Shown here: positions 18,547-28,227 of the stretch, in pieces
How the letters are laid out: each line of letters opens with the position of its first letter
Numbering within the stretch: position 1 is the stretch's first letter
Source: Paracoccus stylophorae
GTDB lineage: Bacteria > Pseudomonadota > Alphaproteobacteria > Rhodobacterales > Rhodobacteraceae
Direction of reading: 5' to 3'
Assembly (NCBI RefSeq): GCF_028553765.1
Contig: NZ_CP067134.1
Location: 2,709,001-2,773,000, forward strand
Length of the DNA: 64,000 bases
Notes under the pieces: model-generated
The model's input: only the letters and a program-made list of their open reading frames with translations
Database searches by the model: none
Told to the model about the DNA's origin: nothing
Made by a program: the position numbers and the translations under genes

Positions 18547-19609
18547 AGAGGTTGCTGTCGTGCTTCTTCACGATCTCGGCAAAACGGCGGGCGAAACGTT
18601 CGTCGGCCTTGGCCTTCTCTTCCAGCACCTTGCGCGCAAACACCATGTGATCGCCATGCGCCTCAAGCATGTCGGCCATCCGGTCGTTGGTCGCGGTGCC
18701 GATGGCGGCCATGGCGGCCTGCGCCTCCTGGTCGGTCCTCACGCCGATCTCGTTGATGCGGTGGGCGATGTCCTGCTGCTGCGCGGTCTTCAGCGATTTG
18801 GTCAGCGCGTCATACAGAACGACCCGCTGACGTGTGTCGGTCTGAAGCTTGTTGATCAGCACCATCTGCGTGGCGGCCTGGTTCTGAAGGCTGTCCACCC
18901 AGGTCTTGCCCGCCTCGATATAACGCTCCAGCGTCTGCGATTTCGCCAGCGCCACCTGTTCGTCCTGCACCAGCGCGTTGTGATCGCGGTTGGCATTGGC
19001 CAGTTCGGTTTCCAGCCGCGTGCGTTCGGTCGCATCGGTGGTCGCGGCGATGCGGTTTTCAAGCTCGATCAGCCGCGGGTTCATCGCGCGGATACGCTGG
19101 CGCAGCGATTCCAGCGTCGCCACCGCCTCTTCGCGTTCGGCCAGCGTGCGGGTCAGGTTCGCCTCGACCTTCGCCTTCTGGTCGTTCAGCAATTGCAACT
19201 GGCCCTGCAACAGCCGCGTGATCGTGTCCGATTTCGCGATCAGGTCCTGCAACTTGTCGTCGATGCTGGCCGCGCGCAGCCGTTCCTGGCGCATCGCCTC
19301 GGACCTGCCCGAGGCGAAGACGCCCACGAATTTCTCCCACCCGGTCTTGCTGCGCAATTCCTCGAAATCGCGGCTGAACCCGGCGGTCACGTCGTCCAGC
19401 CCCATGATCAGCTCGGCGATATTGGCGTTCATCGCCTCGGTATGGGCGTGGACGTCCTGCAACGTCGCGTTCGCGACATCGACCGGCAGTTCCGCCACCT
19501 CGGCATCGGCCGCGACCCGATCCAGCGCGGCGGTCACGCCGGCGATGCGGTCCTGCGCCGCCGCGACCTGCGTCTTGCTGTCGTCGATCTGCTGTTCCAG
19601 CGATGCCAT
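18536..19609 (-). CDS. Long coiled-coil protein, first gene of the AAA cluster
   Basis: A 357-residue, almost entirely helical protein with heptad-like runs (SLEQQIDDSKTQVAAAQDRI; LENRIAATTDATERTRLETE; KSQTLERYIEAGKTWVDSL). It has no signal peptide and no membrane span. The later half is weakly reminiscent of TelA-type proteins, but I could not confirm a motif. GGGAGG precedes the ATG. It is the promoter-proximal gene of the seven-gene operon, so it is probably the most abundant product, fitting a scaffold or filament role (inference). Confidence 0.8.
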   Translation of the reverse strand: MASLEQQIDDSKTQVAAAQDRIAGVTAALDRVAADAEVAELPVDVANATLQDVHAHTEAMNANIAELIMGLDDVTAGFSRDFEELRSKTGWEKFVGVFASGRSEAMRQERLRAASIDDKLQDLIAKSDTITRLLQGQLQLLNDQKAKVEANLTRTLAEREEAVATLESLRQRIRAMNPRLIELENRIAATTDATERTRLETELANANRDHNALVQDEQVALAKSQTLERYIEAGKTWVDSLQNQAATQMVLINKLQTDTRQRVVLYDALTKSLKTAQQQDIAHRINEIGVRTDQEAQAAMAAIGTATNDRMADMLEAHGDHMVFARKVLEEKAKADERFARRFAEIVKKHDSNLYGG

Positions 19610-19703
19610 CAACGGCCTCCCAATCCCCCGAGTCGCTGCGGATGTTAGGCCCCTGACCTTCGGACGCAAGGGCCGGCCGGGCCAAAGTTTCGCCGACCCC
19701 CTG

Positions 19704-19732
19704 TTGTCACGCCCCCGTCCGCGTCCTAGCGT
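19704..19732 (+). promoter_or_regulatory. Promoter placing the transcript start on the ATG at 19739
   Basis: TTGTCA (19704-19709) and TAGCGT (19727-19732) are 17 bases apart. The predicted start point is 19739, the A of the start codon, and no ribosome-binding sequence is present, so the mRNA is probably leaderless. Confidence 0.45.
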
Positions 19733-19738
19733 TGCGCC

Positions 19739-21016
19739 ATGAACCGCCTTCGTGACGCCATCGACGCACGCCGCGACAGCCTGATCGCGCTGACCCAGGA
19801 TCTGGTCCGCATCCCGACGCTGAACCCGCCGGGACGGCATTACCGCGACATCTGCGACTATCTGCACGCGCGCATGTCGCAGCAGGGCTGGGAATGCAGG
19901 ATGGTGCGCGCCACCGGCACACCCGGCGACAGCGAACGGTTCCCGCGCTGGAACGTCGTGGCGCGCCGGCAGGGCGCGCGGGCCGGCGAGTGCGTGCATT
20001 TCAACAGCCATCACGACGTGGTCGAGGTGGGCCATGGCTGGACCCGCGACCCGTTCGGCGCGGAACTGGACGGCGGCCGCATCTATGGGCGCGGCGCCTG
20101 CGACATGAAGGGCGGGCTGGCCGCCAGCATCATCGCGGCCGAGGCGTTCGTTGCGACATATCCCGACCACGCCGGCAGCATCGAGATCAGCGCGACGGCG
20201 GACGAGGAATCGGGCGGTTACGGCGGCGTCGCCTATCTGGCCGAACAGGGCGCCTTCGCCCATGTCGATCACGTCATCATCCCCGAACCGCTGCACAAGG
20301 ACCGCATCTGCCTGGGCCATCGCGGCGTCTGGTGGGCCGAGATCGAGACGCAGGGCCGCATCGCCCACGGCTCGATGCCGTTTCTGGGCGATTGCGCCGT
20401 ACGCCACATGGGCGCCGTGCTGGCCGAGATGGAGGCGACATTGTGGCCGCTGCTGGCGGGCAAGCGCACCGAGATGCCGGTGATCCCGGAAGGGGCGCGA
20501 TCCTCGACGCTGAACGTCAACGCCATCCACGGCGGCGCGGCAGAACCCGAGGCGGATTACACCGGCCTGCCCGCGCCCTGCGTGCCCGACCGCTGCCGCA
20601 TCGTGATCGACCGCCGTTTCCTGATCGAGGAGGACCTGGCCGAGGTGAAGGCCGAGGTCACGGCGCTGCTGGAACGGGTAAAGGCGCAGCGGCCCGATTT
20701 CCGCTATGAGGTGCGCGATCTGTTCGAGGTGGTGCCGTCGATGACCGATCGCGACGCGCCGGTGGTCACGACGACCGCCCGCGCGATCCGCAACGTGCTG
20801 GGCCGCGAGGCGGGCTTTGTCGTCAGCCCCGGCACCTATGACCAGAAACATATCGACCGGATCGGCAAGCTGAAGAACTGCATCGCCTATGGTCCGGGCG
20901 TGCTGGATCTGGCGCATCAGCCGGATGAATGGATCGGCGTCGATGACATGGCCGACAGCGCCAAGGTGATGGCGCTGGTGCTGGCCGAACTGCTGGCCGG
21001 CGACCCGCCCGGCTGA
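19739..21016 (+). CDS. M20 family deacylase (acetylornithine deacetylase/DapE type)
   Basis: A cytoplasmic dinuclear-zinc hydrolase of 425 residues. Landmarks are the first metal-site segment FNSHHDVVEVG, GRGACDMKGG with bridging Asp, the catalytic ADEESGG and the dimerisation-domain GRIAHGSMP. The C-terminal metal His is in VSPGTYDQKH. The family includes ArgE, DapE and N-acyl amino acid hydrolases, and the exact substrate cannot be read from sequence. The gene stands alone between the divergent cluster at 12.5-19.6 kb and a membrane hydrolase. Confidence 0.88.
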   Translation: MNRLRDAIDARRDSLIALTQDLVRIPTLNPPGRHYRDICDYLHARMSQQGWECRMVRATGTPGDSERFPRWNVVARRQGARAGECVHFNSHHDVVEVGHGWTRDPFGAELDGGRIYGRGACDMKGGLAASIIAAEAFVATYPDHAGSIEISATADEESGGYGGVAYLAEQGAFAHVDHVIIPEPLHKDRICLGHRGVWWAEIETQGRIAHGSMPFLGDCAVRHMGAVLAEMEATLWPLLAGKRTEMPVIPEGARSSTLNVNAIHGGAAEPEADYTGLPAPCVPDRCRIVIDRRFLIEEDLAEVKAEVTALLERVKAQRPDFRYEVRDLFEVVPSMTDRDAPVVTTTARAIRNVLGREAGFVVSPGTYDQKHIDRIGKLKNCIAYGPGVLDLAHQPDEWIGVDDMADSAKVMALVLAELLAGDPPG

Positions 21017-21131
21017 ACCGCGCGGCCGGCCCCGCCGCAGCCGCAGACGCAGACGCGGAATCGTCAAAGAAATCAAAAGCTGCCCGGTCCGTGTTATCGT
21101 GGTTGCGTGACAACGTGGCGGAGCGGTTTCG

Positions 21132-23327
21132 GTGCAGCGCAATCTGGTTCTTGTCGTTCACGGCATCGGCGAACAGAAGGCCGGTCAGACGCTGGATGCG
21201 CTGACGGGCGGCGCGATCCGCGAACTGGGCCTGCCCGGCCCCGTCGAGTCGCGGGTCGAGATGATCGCCGAGGACCGGCCGGACGAACGGCAGCTGCACC
21301 TGTTTCCCTGCCATATCCGCCGCACCGTCCTGCCCGCCGCCGTGGCCGGATGCGGGCAGGATCAGGACGTGCTGGCCGCCGAGGTTCACTGGTCCGATCT
21401 TTCGCCCGCCCCGCGCGGCCCGCTGTCCACCGGGTTCGATCTGCTGCGCACGGTGCTGACGCTTGGCTATCTGGCGCTGGACAACGTGGCGCAGGGCCGG
21501 CAGGCCGCGCATCGCTGGATCCGGGCGCTGGTGCATCTGTTCGTCTGGATCTTCTATGCGCTGATCGCGCCGATGAACGCGCTGCTGCTGCTTGGCTCGA
21601 TCCTGATGCTGACCGATCGGTTCGTGATCCGCATCGGCCCCGACACGCTGCACGGCGCGACGCTGATGGCCATTCTGGGCGCGATCGCGGCGGTTCTGTA
21701 TCTGGGCTGGCGATCCCGGCTGCGGCGGCCCCGGACGTCGTATCTGGAACGCTGCTTCATGTCCGGGATCGGCGGGCTGGGCGTGCTGATCCTGATCGCG
21801 GCGATGTCCGTCCGTCTGGCGCTGCCCGCACGCCCCGATCTGGCGGTGATCGACCTGAACAATCCGCAGGCCTATGTCCCCGCGATCCCGTCCCCGCCGC
21901 CCCTCTGGCTGGACTGGCTGCGCCGCACCTCGTGCAACTCCATCGAATTGACCGCCTGCTGGAACCCTGCCTATCAGGACATCGCCGCGCTGCTATGGGC
22001 GTTCAGCATGCTGATGGCGCTGACCTGGCTGGTCGCGGTCGCAATCTTGCTGGTGATGTTCGCGATCTCGGCGGTTCTCGATATCGGGGTGTGGCGCACC
22101 CTTGCCGTGGCGGGTGCGGCGCTGGCGGTCATGCTGGCGATCCAGCTTGCGCCCGGCCCGTGGCACCTGACCCTGCTGATGGCGCTGCTGATCGCGGCGG
22201 GCGCGGTCTTTGCGCGCCAGCTGGCCTTTCGCGACGCCGATCCCATCGGCCGCCTGACCCGGCTGTTCGGCCGCCGCGCCCGCATCTATCTGCCGATCTG
22301 CAACGCGATGCTGTTTCTGTGGATGCTGATCTCGGCCGCGATCTGGTCGATCTTTGCCGAACTGATCGGCAGGATCGACGGGCCGCAGGGCGGGCAAAGC
22401 CTGCTGAGCCAGCTTTACACCGACTATTCCGTCCTGGCGACCAGCACGATGTCCTATATCGTCTTCGGGGTCGCGGCGCTGATCGTGGCCGGGGTCGTGC
22501 CGCTGCTGATCCGCCAGCGCCGGAAAGAGGCGCTGGCGCTGGACCCCGAAAGCTGGCTGGATGTCTGGTGCGGCCGGCTGATCCTGAACCCGGTGCTGAA
22601 CCTGCTGCTGATGGTGCTGATCCTGTGGATCGCCTTTGGCGGGGCGTTGCAGGCGGTGCGCACCGCGTTCGAGGTGCTGGACATCGACTATCGCCCCTGG
22701 AACAGCGACACGCTGCTCGGCGGGCTGATCCGGTTCCACGAAACCGTCAGGTCCTATAACCCGATGGCCATCGCCCTGGTCGGCCTGGCCGGGGTCGCCG
22801 CCTATCGCGCCGCCGATTTCGTCTCGGCCGCGTTGGGGGTGGCGCGCGACATCTCGGTCTATTCGGCGCGCACGCTGGCCTTCAGCCCCGACACGCCGCA
22901 AGGCCACAGCGTCTATGCCACACGGCAGCGCATCAAGGCGCGGTTTCACACCGTGCTGGCGCATCTGTCGCGCCAATATCCCCATGACCGGCTGATCGTC
23001 ATCGCCCATTCGCAGGGCACCGTCATCGCGGCGCAGGCCCTGCTTGAGGGGGCGGCACCCGAAAAACCCACCAGCCTGGTCACGATGGGCAGCCCGCTGA
23101 CCCATATCTATGGCCAGTATTTCGCCCGCGGCTTCGACATGGCCGACCTGCCCGACCGGCTGGTTCGCTGGATCAACATCTATCGCTGCGACGATTTCGT
23201 GGGAACCACGGTGCAACTGCCCGGCGACCGGGTCGAAAACCACCGCGTCGCGCCGGGCGGGCATACCGGCTACTGGACCGATGCGCAGGTCTGGCAGACG
23301 GTGCGATCCGTGCTGCGCGACGCCTGA
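21132..23327 (+). CDS. Large multi-span membrane protein with alpha/beta-hydrolase ends
   Basis: A 731-residue protein in which both ends look like one alpha/beta hydrolase fold split by a membrane region. Residues 5-14 (LVLVVHGIGE) resemble the first strand and oxyanion loop of lipases. About eight to ten hydrophobic spans fill residues 135-560. The nucleophile elbow AHSQGT with Ser627 follows, and a late His in VAPGGHTGYW could complete a triad. It starts at GTG with GCGGAG upstream. The role is unknown; a membrane-bound esterase or lipase acting on lipid-like substrates is the simplest reading. Confidence 0.7.
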   Translation: MQRNLVLVVHGIGEQKAGQTLDALTGGAIRELGLPGPVESRVEMIAEDRPDERQLHLFPCHIRRTVLPAAVAGCGQDQDVLAAEVHWSDLSPAPRGPLSTGFDLLRTVLTLGYLALDNVAQGRQAAHRWIRALVHLFVWIFYALIAPMNALLLLGSILMLTDRFVIRIGPDTLHGATLMAILGAIAAVLYLGWRSRLRRPRTSYLERCFMSGIGGLGVLILIAAMSVRLALPARPDLAVIDLNNPQAYVPAIPSPPPLWLDWLRRTSCNSIELTACWNPAYQDIAALLWAFSMLMALTWLVAVAILLVMFAISAVLDIGVWRTLAVAGAALAVMLAIQLAPGPWHLTLLMALLIAAGAVFARQLAFRDADPIGRLTRLFGRRARIYLPICNAMLFLWMLISAAIWSIFAELIGRIDGPQGGQSLLSQLYTDYSVLATSTMSYIVFGVAALIVAGVVPLLIRQRRKEALALDPESWLDVWCGRLILNPVLNLLLMVLILWIAFGGALQAVRTAFEVLDIDYRPWNSDTLLGGLIRFHETVRSYNPMAIALVGLAGVAAYRAADFVSAALGVARDISVYSARTLAFSPDTPQGHSVYATRQRIKARFHTVLAHLSRQYPHDRLIVIAHSQGTVIAAQALLEGAAPEKPTSLVTMGSPLTHIYGQYFARGFDMADLPDRLVRWINIYRCDDFVGTTVQLPGDRVENHRVAPGGHTGYWTDAQVWQTVRSVLRDA

Positions 23328-23351
23328 TCGCACGCACGGCCGCGCCGGACG

Positions 23352-25730
23352 CTAGAACGGCACGTCGTCGCCATCGCCCACAGGGCGGACATACCCGGCC
23401 TTGATGGTCTTAAAGCCGGTTTCGAACTGCACGGTCAGCGTATCCTCGGCAATCCCCATGATCCGGCCTTCGCCGAACTTCGCGTGGCTGACCATGTCGC
23501 CGACGCCGAATTTCGCCGCAGGCTCGGCGTCGATGGTCACCGGCGTGCGATGCACCGGCGCCTTGCGTTCGGCCGCGCGCGCCTGCATCCGCTTCCATCC
23601 GGGCGAGTTATAGACATCGGCCTTCGCCGCCCGGTCATGCATGTCGGTGCCCGCATTCGCGCCGGCAAAGGCCATCGCCCCGCCATAGCCGCCGCCGTAA
23701 AGACCGGGCGGCGTCAGCACCTCGACATGATCCTGGGGCAGCTCATCGACAAAGCGCGACGGCATCGACGATTGCCACTGCCCGTAAAGCCGCCGGTTGC
23801 CCGCAAAGCTGATCGTGGCCAGCCGCTCGGCCCGGGTCAGACCGACATAGGCCAGCCGCCGCTCCTCCTCCAGCCCCCGCGTCCCCTGCTCGTCCATGGC
23901 GCGCTGGTTCGGAAACAGCCCGTCCTCCCACCCCGGCAGGAAGACGACCGGAAATTCCAGCCCCTTGGCAGCATGCAGGGTCATGATGCTGACCTCTTCG
24001 CCCGCCTCGCCGTCGTCGCGATCCATGACCAGCGCGACATGTTCCAGAAAGCCCTGAAGATTGTCGAATTCCTCCAGCGCCTTGACCAGCTCCTTCAGGT
24101 TGTCCAGCCGGCCCGGCGCATCGGGCGATTTCTCGTTCTGCCACATCGCGGTATAGCCCGATTCGTCCAGCAGCCTCTCGGCCAGTTCCACATGCCGCAC
24201 GGTGCTGTCGATGGCGTCGGCATGCCAGCGTCCGATATCGGTCACGAGACCGCGCAGATTGGCCAGCCCCTTGCCCGACAGGTGCTTTTCCTCGACCGCG
24301 ATGCGCGCGCCTTCCAGCAGGCTGACGCCGTTCTGCCGCGCGATGGTCTGGATGGTCTGCACCGCCTTGTCGCCCAGACCCCGCTTGGGCGTGTTCACGA
24401 TCCGCTCGAACGCCAGATCGTCCTCGGGGCTGACCACCAGCCGGAAATAGGCCATGGCATCGCGAATTTCCTGCCGCTCGTAGAAACGCGGGCCGCCGAT
24501 GACGCGATAGGGCAGACCGATGGTCATGAACCGGTCCTCGAAGGCGCGCATCTGGTGGGACGCGCGCACGAGGATCGCGATGTCGTTCAGGCTGACCGGC
24601 CCAAGCGCGGCGCGATGCCCGCCCTGAAACGCCTCGATCTCTTCGCCGATCCAGCGCGCCTCGGCCTCGCTGTCCCAATGGCCGATCAGGCGCACCCTCT
24701 CGCCCTCTTCGGCGTCGGTCCACAGGGTCTTGCCCAACCGCCCCGCATTGGCCGCGATCAGCCCCGACGCCGCCGCCAGGATCTGCGGAGTCGAGCGATA
24801 ATTCTGTTCCAGCCTGATCACCTGCGCGCCGGGGAAATCGGTCTCGAACCGCAGGATGTTACCCACCTCGGCGCCGCGCCAGCCATAGATCGACTGGTCG
24901 TCATCGCCCACGCAGCAGATGTTGCGATGCCCCTGCGCCAGCAGCCGCAGCCACATGTATTGCGCGACGTTGGTATCCTGATACTCGTCCACCAGGATAT
25001 AGCGGAACCGGTCCTGCCAGGTCTTCAGCACGTCGGGATGGGCCTGAAACAGCGTCACGCAATGCATCAGCAGATCGCCGAAATCGACCGCGTTCAGCGT
25101 CAGCAACCGATCCTGATAGGCCGCATACAGCCGCCCGCCCCAGCCGTCGAACGCCGCCGCCTCGCCCCTGGGCAGGTTCGATGGCGTCAGACAGCGGTTC
25201 TTCCAGCCGTCGATCAGATGCGCAAGCTGCCGCGCGGGCCAGCGCTTCTCGTCAAGGTTTTCGGCCTGGATCAGCTGCTTCATCAGCCGGATCTGGTCGT
25301 CCGTGTCCAGGATCGTGAAGCTGGGCTTCAGATGCAGATCGCCATTGCCGATCAGTTCGGCATGCCGGCGCAGGATCTTCACGCTGATCAAATGGAACGT
25401 GCCCAGCCACGGCATCCCCTCGACCGCCTCGCCCAGAAGCCGGGCGATCCGGTCCTTCATCTCGCGCGCGGCCTTGTTGGTAAAGGTCACCGCCAGGATC
25501 TGCCCCGGCCGCGCCCGCCCCAGCATCAGCAGATGCGCGATCCGCGTGGTCAGCGCCCGCGTCTTGCCGGTGCCCGCGCCCGCCAGCATCAGCACCGGCC
25601 CGTCCAGCACCTCGACCGCCGCGCGCTGCGCCGCGTTCAGCCCGTCCAGATAGGGCGCAGGCCGCGCCGCCATCGCCCGGTGCGACAGGGGCACGCCATC
25701 GAAATCGTCGGAATCGTCCAGAAGCTTCAT
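23352..25730 (-). CDS. uvrD: UvrD/PcrA-family 3'-5' DNA helicase
   Basis: Superfamily 1A helicase of 792 residues acting in DNA repair. Ordered motifs are the Q motif LNAAQRAAVE, Walker A AGAGTGKT (residues 50-57), VTFTNKAAREMK (Ia), VDEYQDTN (II), GDDDQSIYGWRGA (III), LEQNYRS (IV), MTLHAAKGLEF (V) and VGLTRAER (VI). The C-terminal 50 residues form the small KFGVGDMVSHAKFGEG domain that in PcrA/UvrD binds RNA polymerase. The start MKLLDD was chosen as the first methionine close to the conserved region; a G-run immediately precedes it. Confidence 0.93.
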   Translation of the reverse strand: MKLLDDSDDFDGVPLSHRAMAARPAPYLDGLNAAQRAAVEVLDGPVLMLAGAGTGKTRALTTRIAHLLMLGRARPGQILAVTFTNKAAREMKDRIARLLGEAVEGMPWLGTFHLISVKILRRHAELIGNGDLHLKPSFTILDTDDQIRLMKQLIQAENLDEKRWPARQLAHLIDGWKNRCLTPSNLPRGEAAAFDGWGGRLYAAYQDRLLTLNAVDFGDLLMHCVTLFQAHPDVLKTWQDRFRYILVDEYQDTNVAQYMWLRLLAQGHRNICCVGDDDQSIYGWRGAEVGNILRFETDFPGAQVIRLEQNYRSTPQILAAASGLIAANAGRLGKTLWTDAEEGERVRLIGHWDSEAEARWIGEEIEAFQGGHRAALGPVSLNDIAILVRASHQMRAFEDRFMTIGLPYRVIGGPRFYERQEIRDAMAYFRLVVSPEDDLAFERIVNTPKRGLGDKAVQTIQTIARQNGVSLLEGARIAVEEKHLSGKGLANLRGLVTDIGRWHADAIDSTVRHVELAERLLDESGYTAMWQNEKSPDAPGRLDNLKELVKALEEFDNLQGFLEHVALVMDRDDGEAGEEVSIMTLHAAKGLEFPVVFLPGWEDGLFPNQRAMDEQGTRGLEEERRLAYVGLTRAERLATISFAGNRRLYGQWQSSMPSRFVDELPQDHVEVLTPPGLYGGGYGGAMAFAGANAGTDMHDRAAKADVYNSPGWKRMQARAAERKAPVHRTPVTIDAEPAAKFGVGDMVSHAKFGEGRIMGIAEDTLTVQFETGFKTIKAGYVRPVGDGDDVPF

Positions 25731-25796
25731 CCCCCCAACATAGTCGCGAACCCCGCCCAAGGAAAGCCGGCGTTCCACTTATGTTCCGGCAGCTGT

Positions 25797-25845
25797 CTTT
25801 GGCGCGCAAATATCCTGCTTGGGTCCGGGGGTGCAAAACCCCCGG
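25797..25845 (-). repeat. Hairpin intergenic element with ATATTTGCG tail, copy 2
   Basis: Read on minus, a 7-bp stem (25845-25839 with 25831-25825, 7-base loop) precedes ACCCAAGCAGGATATTTGCG and CCAAAGA. It belongs to the same class as the element at 1275-1328, a G/C hairpin and then a (G)TATTTG tail. It sits between folE2 and the helicase gene. Confidence 0.5.
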
Positions 25846-25861
25846 CGCGCGCGGGACGCAC

Positions 25862-26839
<978 letters not shown>

Positions 26840-26951
26840 GCGGACATCCTCCTGGGGACAGCGGTCGCAATATGGGGGCATCGAGTGCGATTCTGAAGAC
26901 CCGGCGGCAGAAATCGCCCGAAATCCCGGCACATGGCCGCCCCGCCGCGCC

Positions 26952-28136
26952 TCAGCCGTCCAGCGCCCCGGTCAGATCGTCGATCAGGTCCTGCGTGTCC
27001 TCCAGCCCGACCGACAGCCGCAGCAGGCCCGGCGTGATGCCCAGACGCGCCCGGTCCTCTTCGGACAGGCGCTGATGGGTGGTGGTCGCGGGATGGGTCA
27101 CGATGGAGCGCGCATCGCCCAGATTGTTCGAGATCTTGACGATCCGCAGCCGGTCCATCGCGGCGAATGTCGCCTCCTTGCCGCCGGCGATCTCAAGCGC
27201 GATCATGGTGCCGCCCGACCCCATCTGCGCCATCGCCAGATCGTGCTGCGGATGGTCCTCAAGACCCGGATAGATCACCCGCGCCAGACCCGCATGGCCC
27301 TGCAAGGCGCGGGCGATGGACAGCGCGCTGTCGGCCTGCGCCCGCACCCGCAGATCCATCGTGGTCAGCCCGTTCAGCATGATCCAGCTGTGAAACGGGC
27401 TGATCGCCCCGCCGGTATGTTTCAGATACGGCTCGACCGTGTTGCGGATGTAATCGCGGCTGCCGCAGATGACCCCCGCCAGCGCCCGGCCGCCGCCGTC
27501 GATATGCTTGGTCGCGGAATAGACGACGACATCGGCGCCCAGATCGACCGCGCGCGAAAAGACCGGCGTGGCAAAGACGTTGTCGGCCACGACCGTCGCG
27601 CCCGCCCGGTGCGCCAGATCGGCCACGGCGGCGATGTCGATCACCTCAAGCCCCGGATTGGACACCGATTCGAAGAACACCGCCTTCGTGCCCGGCCGGA
27701 TCGCGTCCCGCCACTGATCCAGATCGGTGCCATCCACGAAGCCGATCTCGACCCCGAACTTCGCCAGCAGGTCCAGCACGTAAAGACACGACCCGAACAG
27801 CGCCCGCGACGCAACGACGCGATCGCCCGGCGCGCACATGGAAAACATCGCGCCGTTGACCGCCGCCATGCCGCTGGCGGTGGCAAAGGCGTCCTCGGTT
27901 CCCTCCAGCGCGGCCATCCGGTCCTCGAACATGCGGCTGGTCGGGTTGCCGTAGCGGGCATAGATGAACTCGTCCGGGCCGCTGTCCTGAAACCGCGCCT
28001 CGGCGTGGCCCGCGCTGTCATAGACGAAACCCTGCGTCAGAAAGATCGCCTCGGACATCTCGCCATACTGGCTGCGCCTGGTGCCGTGATGAATCGCCCG
28101 CGTGCGGGGACGAAGATTCTTGTCGCGCGTCGTCAT
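26952..28136 (-). CDS. metZ: O-succinylhomoserine sulfhydrylase
   Basis: PLP enzyme making homocysteine directly from O-succinylhomoserine and sulfide for methionine synthesis. It has 394 residues, normal for MetZ. Lys210 in YSATKHIDGGGR binds PLP; phosphate-site residues are in YARYGNPT, and the Asp pairing with the cofactor is in VVADNVFATP. The start MTTRDKN has AAGGA upstream. It uses sulfide from the assimilatory operon at 39.9-43.9 kb but is transcribed separately. A close alternative is O-acetylhomoserine sulfhydrylase; the overall sequence fits MetZ better. Confidence 0.92.
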   Translation of the reverse strand: MTTRDKNLRPRTRAIHHGTRRSQYGEMSEAIFLTQGFVYDSAGHAEARFQDSGPDEFIYARYGNPTSRMFEDRMAALEGTEDAFATASGMAAVNGAMFSMCAPGDRVVASRALFGSCLYVLDLLAKFGVEIGFVDGTDLDQWRDAIRPGTKAVFFESVSNPGLEVIDIAAVADLAHRAGATVVADNVFATPVFSRAVDLGADVVVYSATKHIDGGGRALAGVICGSRDYIRNTVEPYLKHTGGAISPFHSWIMLNGLTTMDLRVRAQADSALSIARALQGHAGLARVIYPGLEDHPQHDLAMAQMGSGGTMIALEIAGGKEATFAAMDRLRIVKISNNLGDARSIVTHPATTTHQRLSEEDRARLGITPGLLRLSVGLEDTQDLIDDLTGALDG

Positions 28137-28227
28137 GAAACTGTCCTTGCCGGTCCTGCGCCGGGTTACTGCCACGGCGGCGGCGGCGCAAGCCCGCCGG
28201 CCCCGCCCCGCGCCGGCACCGCCGCGA

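Noticed and set aside
18536..19609. Possible TelA (tellurite/toxic anion resistance) identity of the coiled-coil protein
   Set aside because: The similarity is general helical character, with no conserved block I could confirm.
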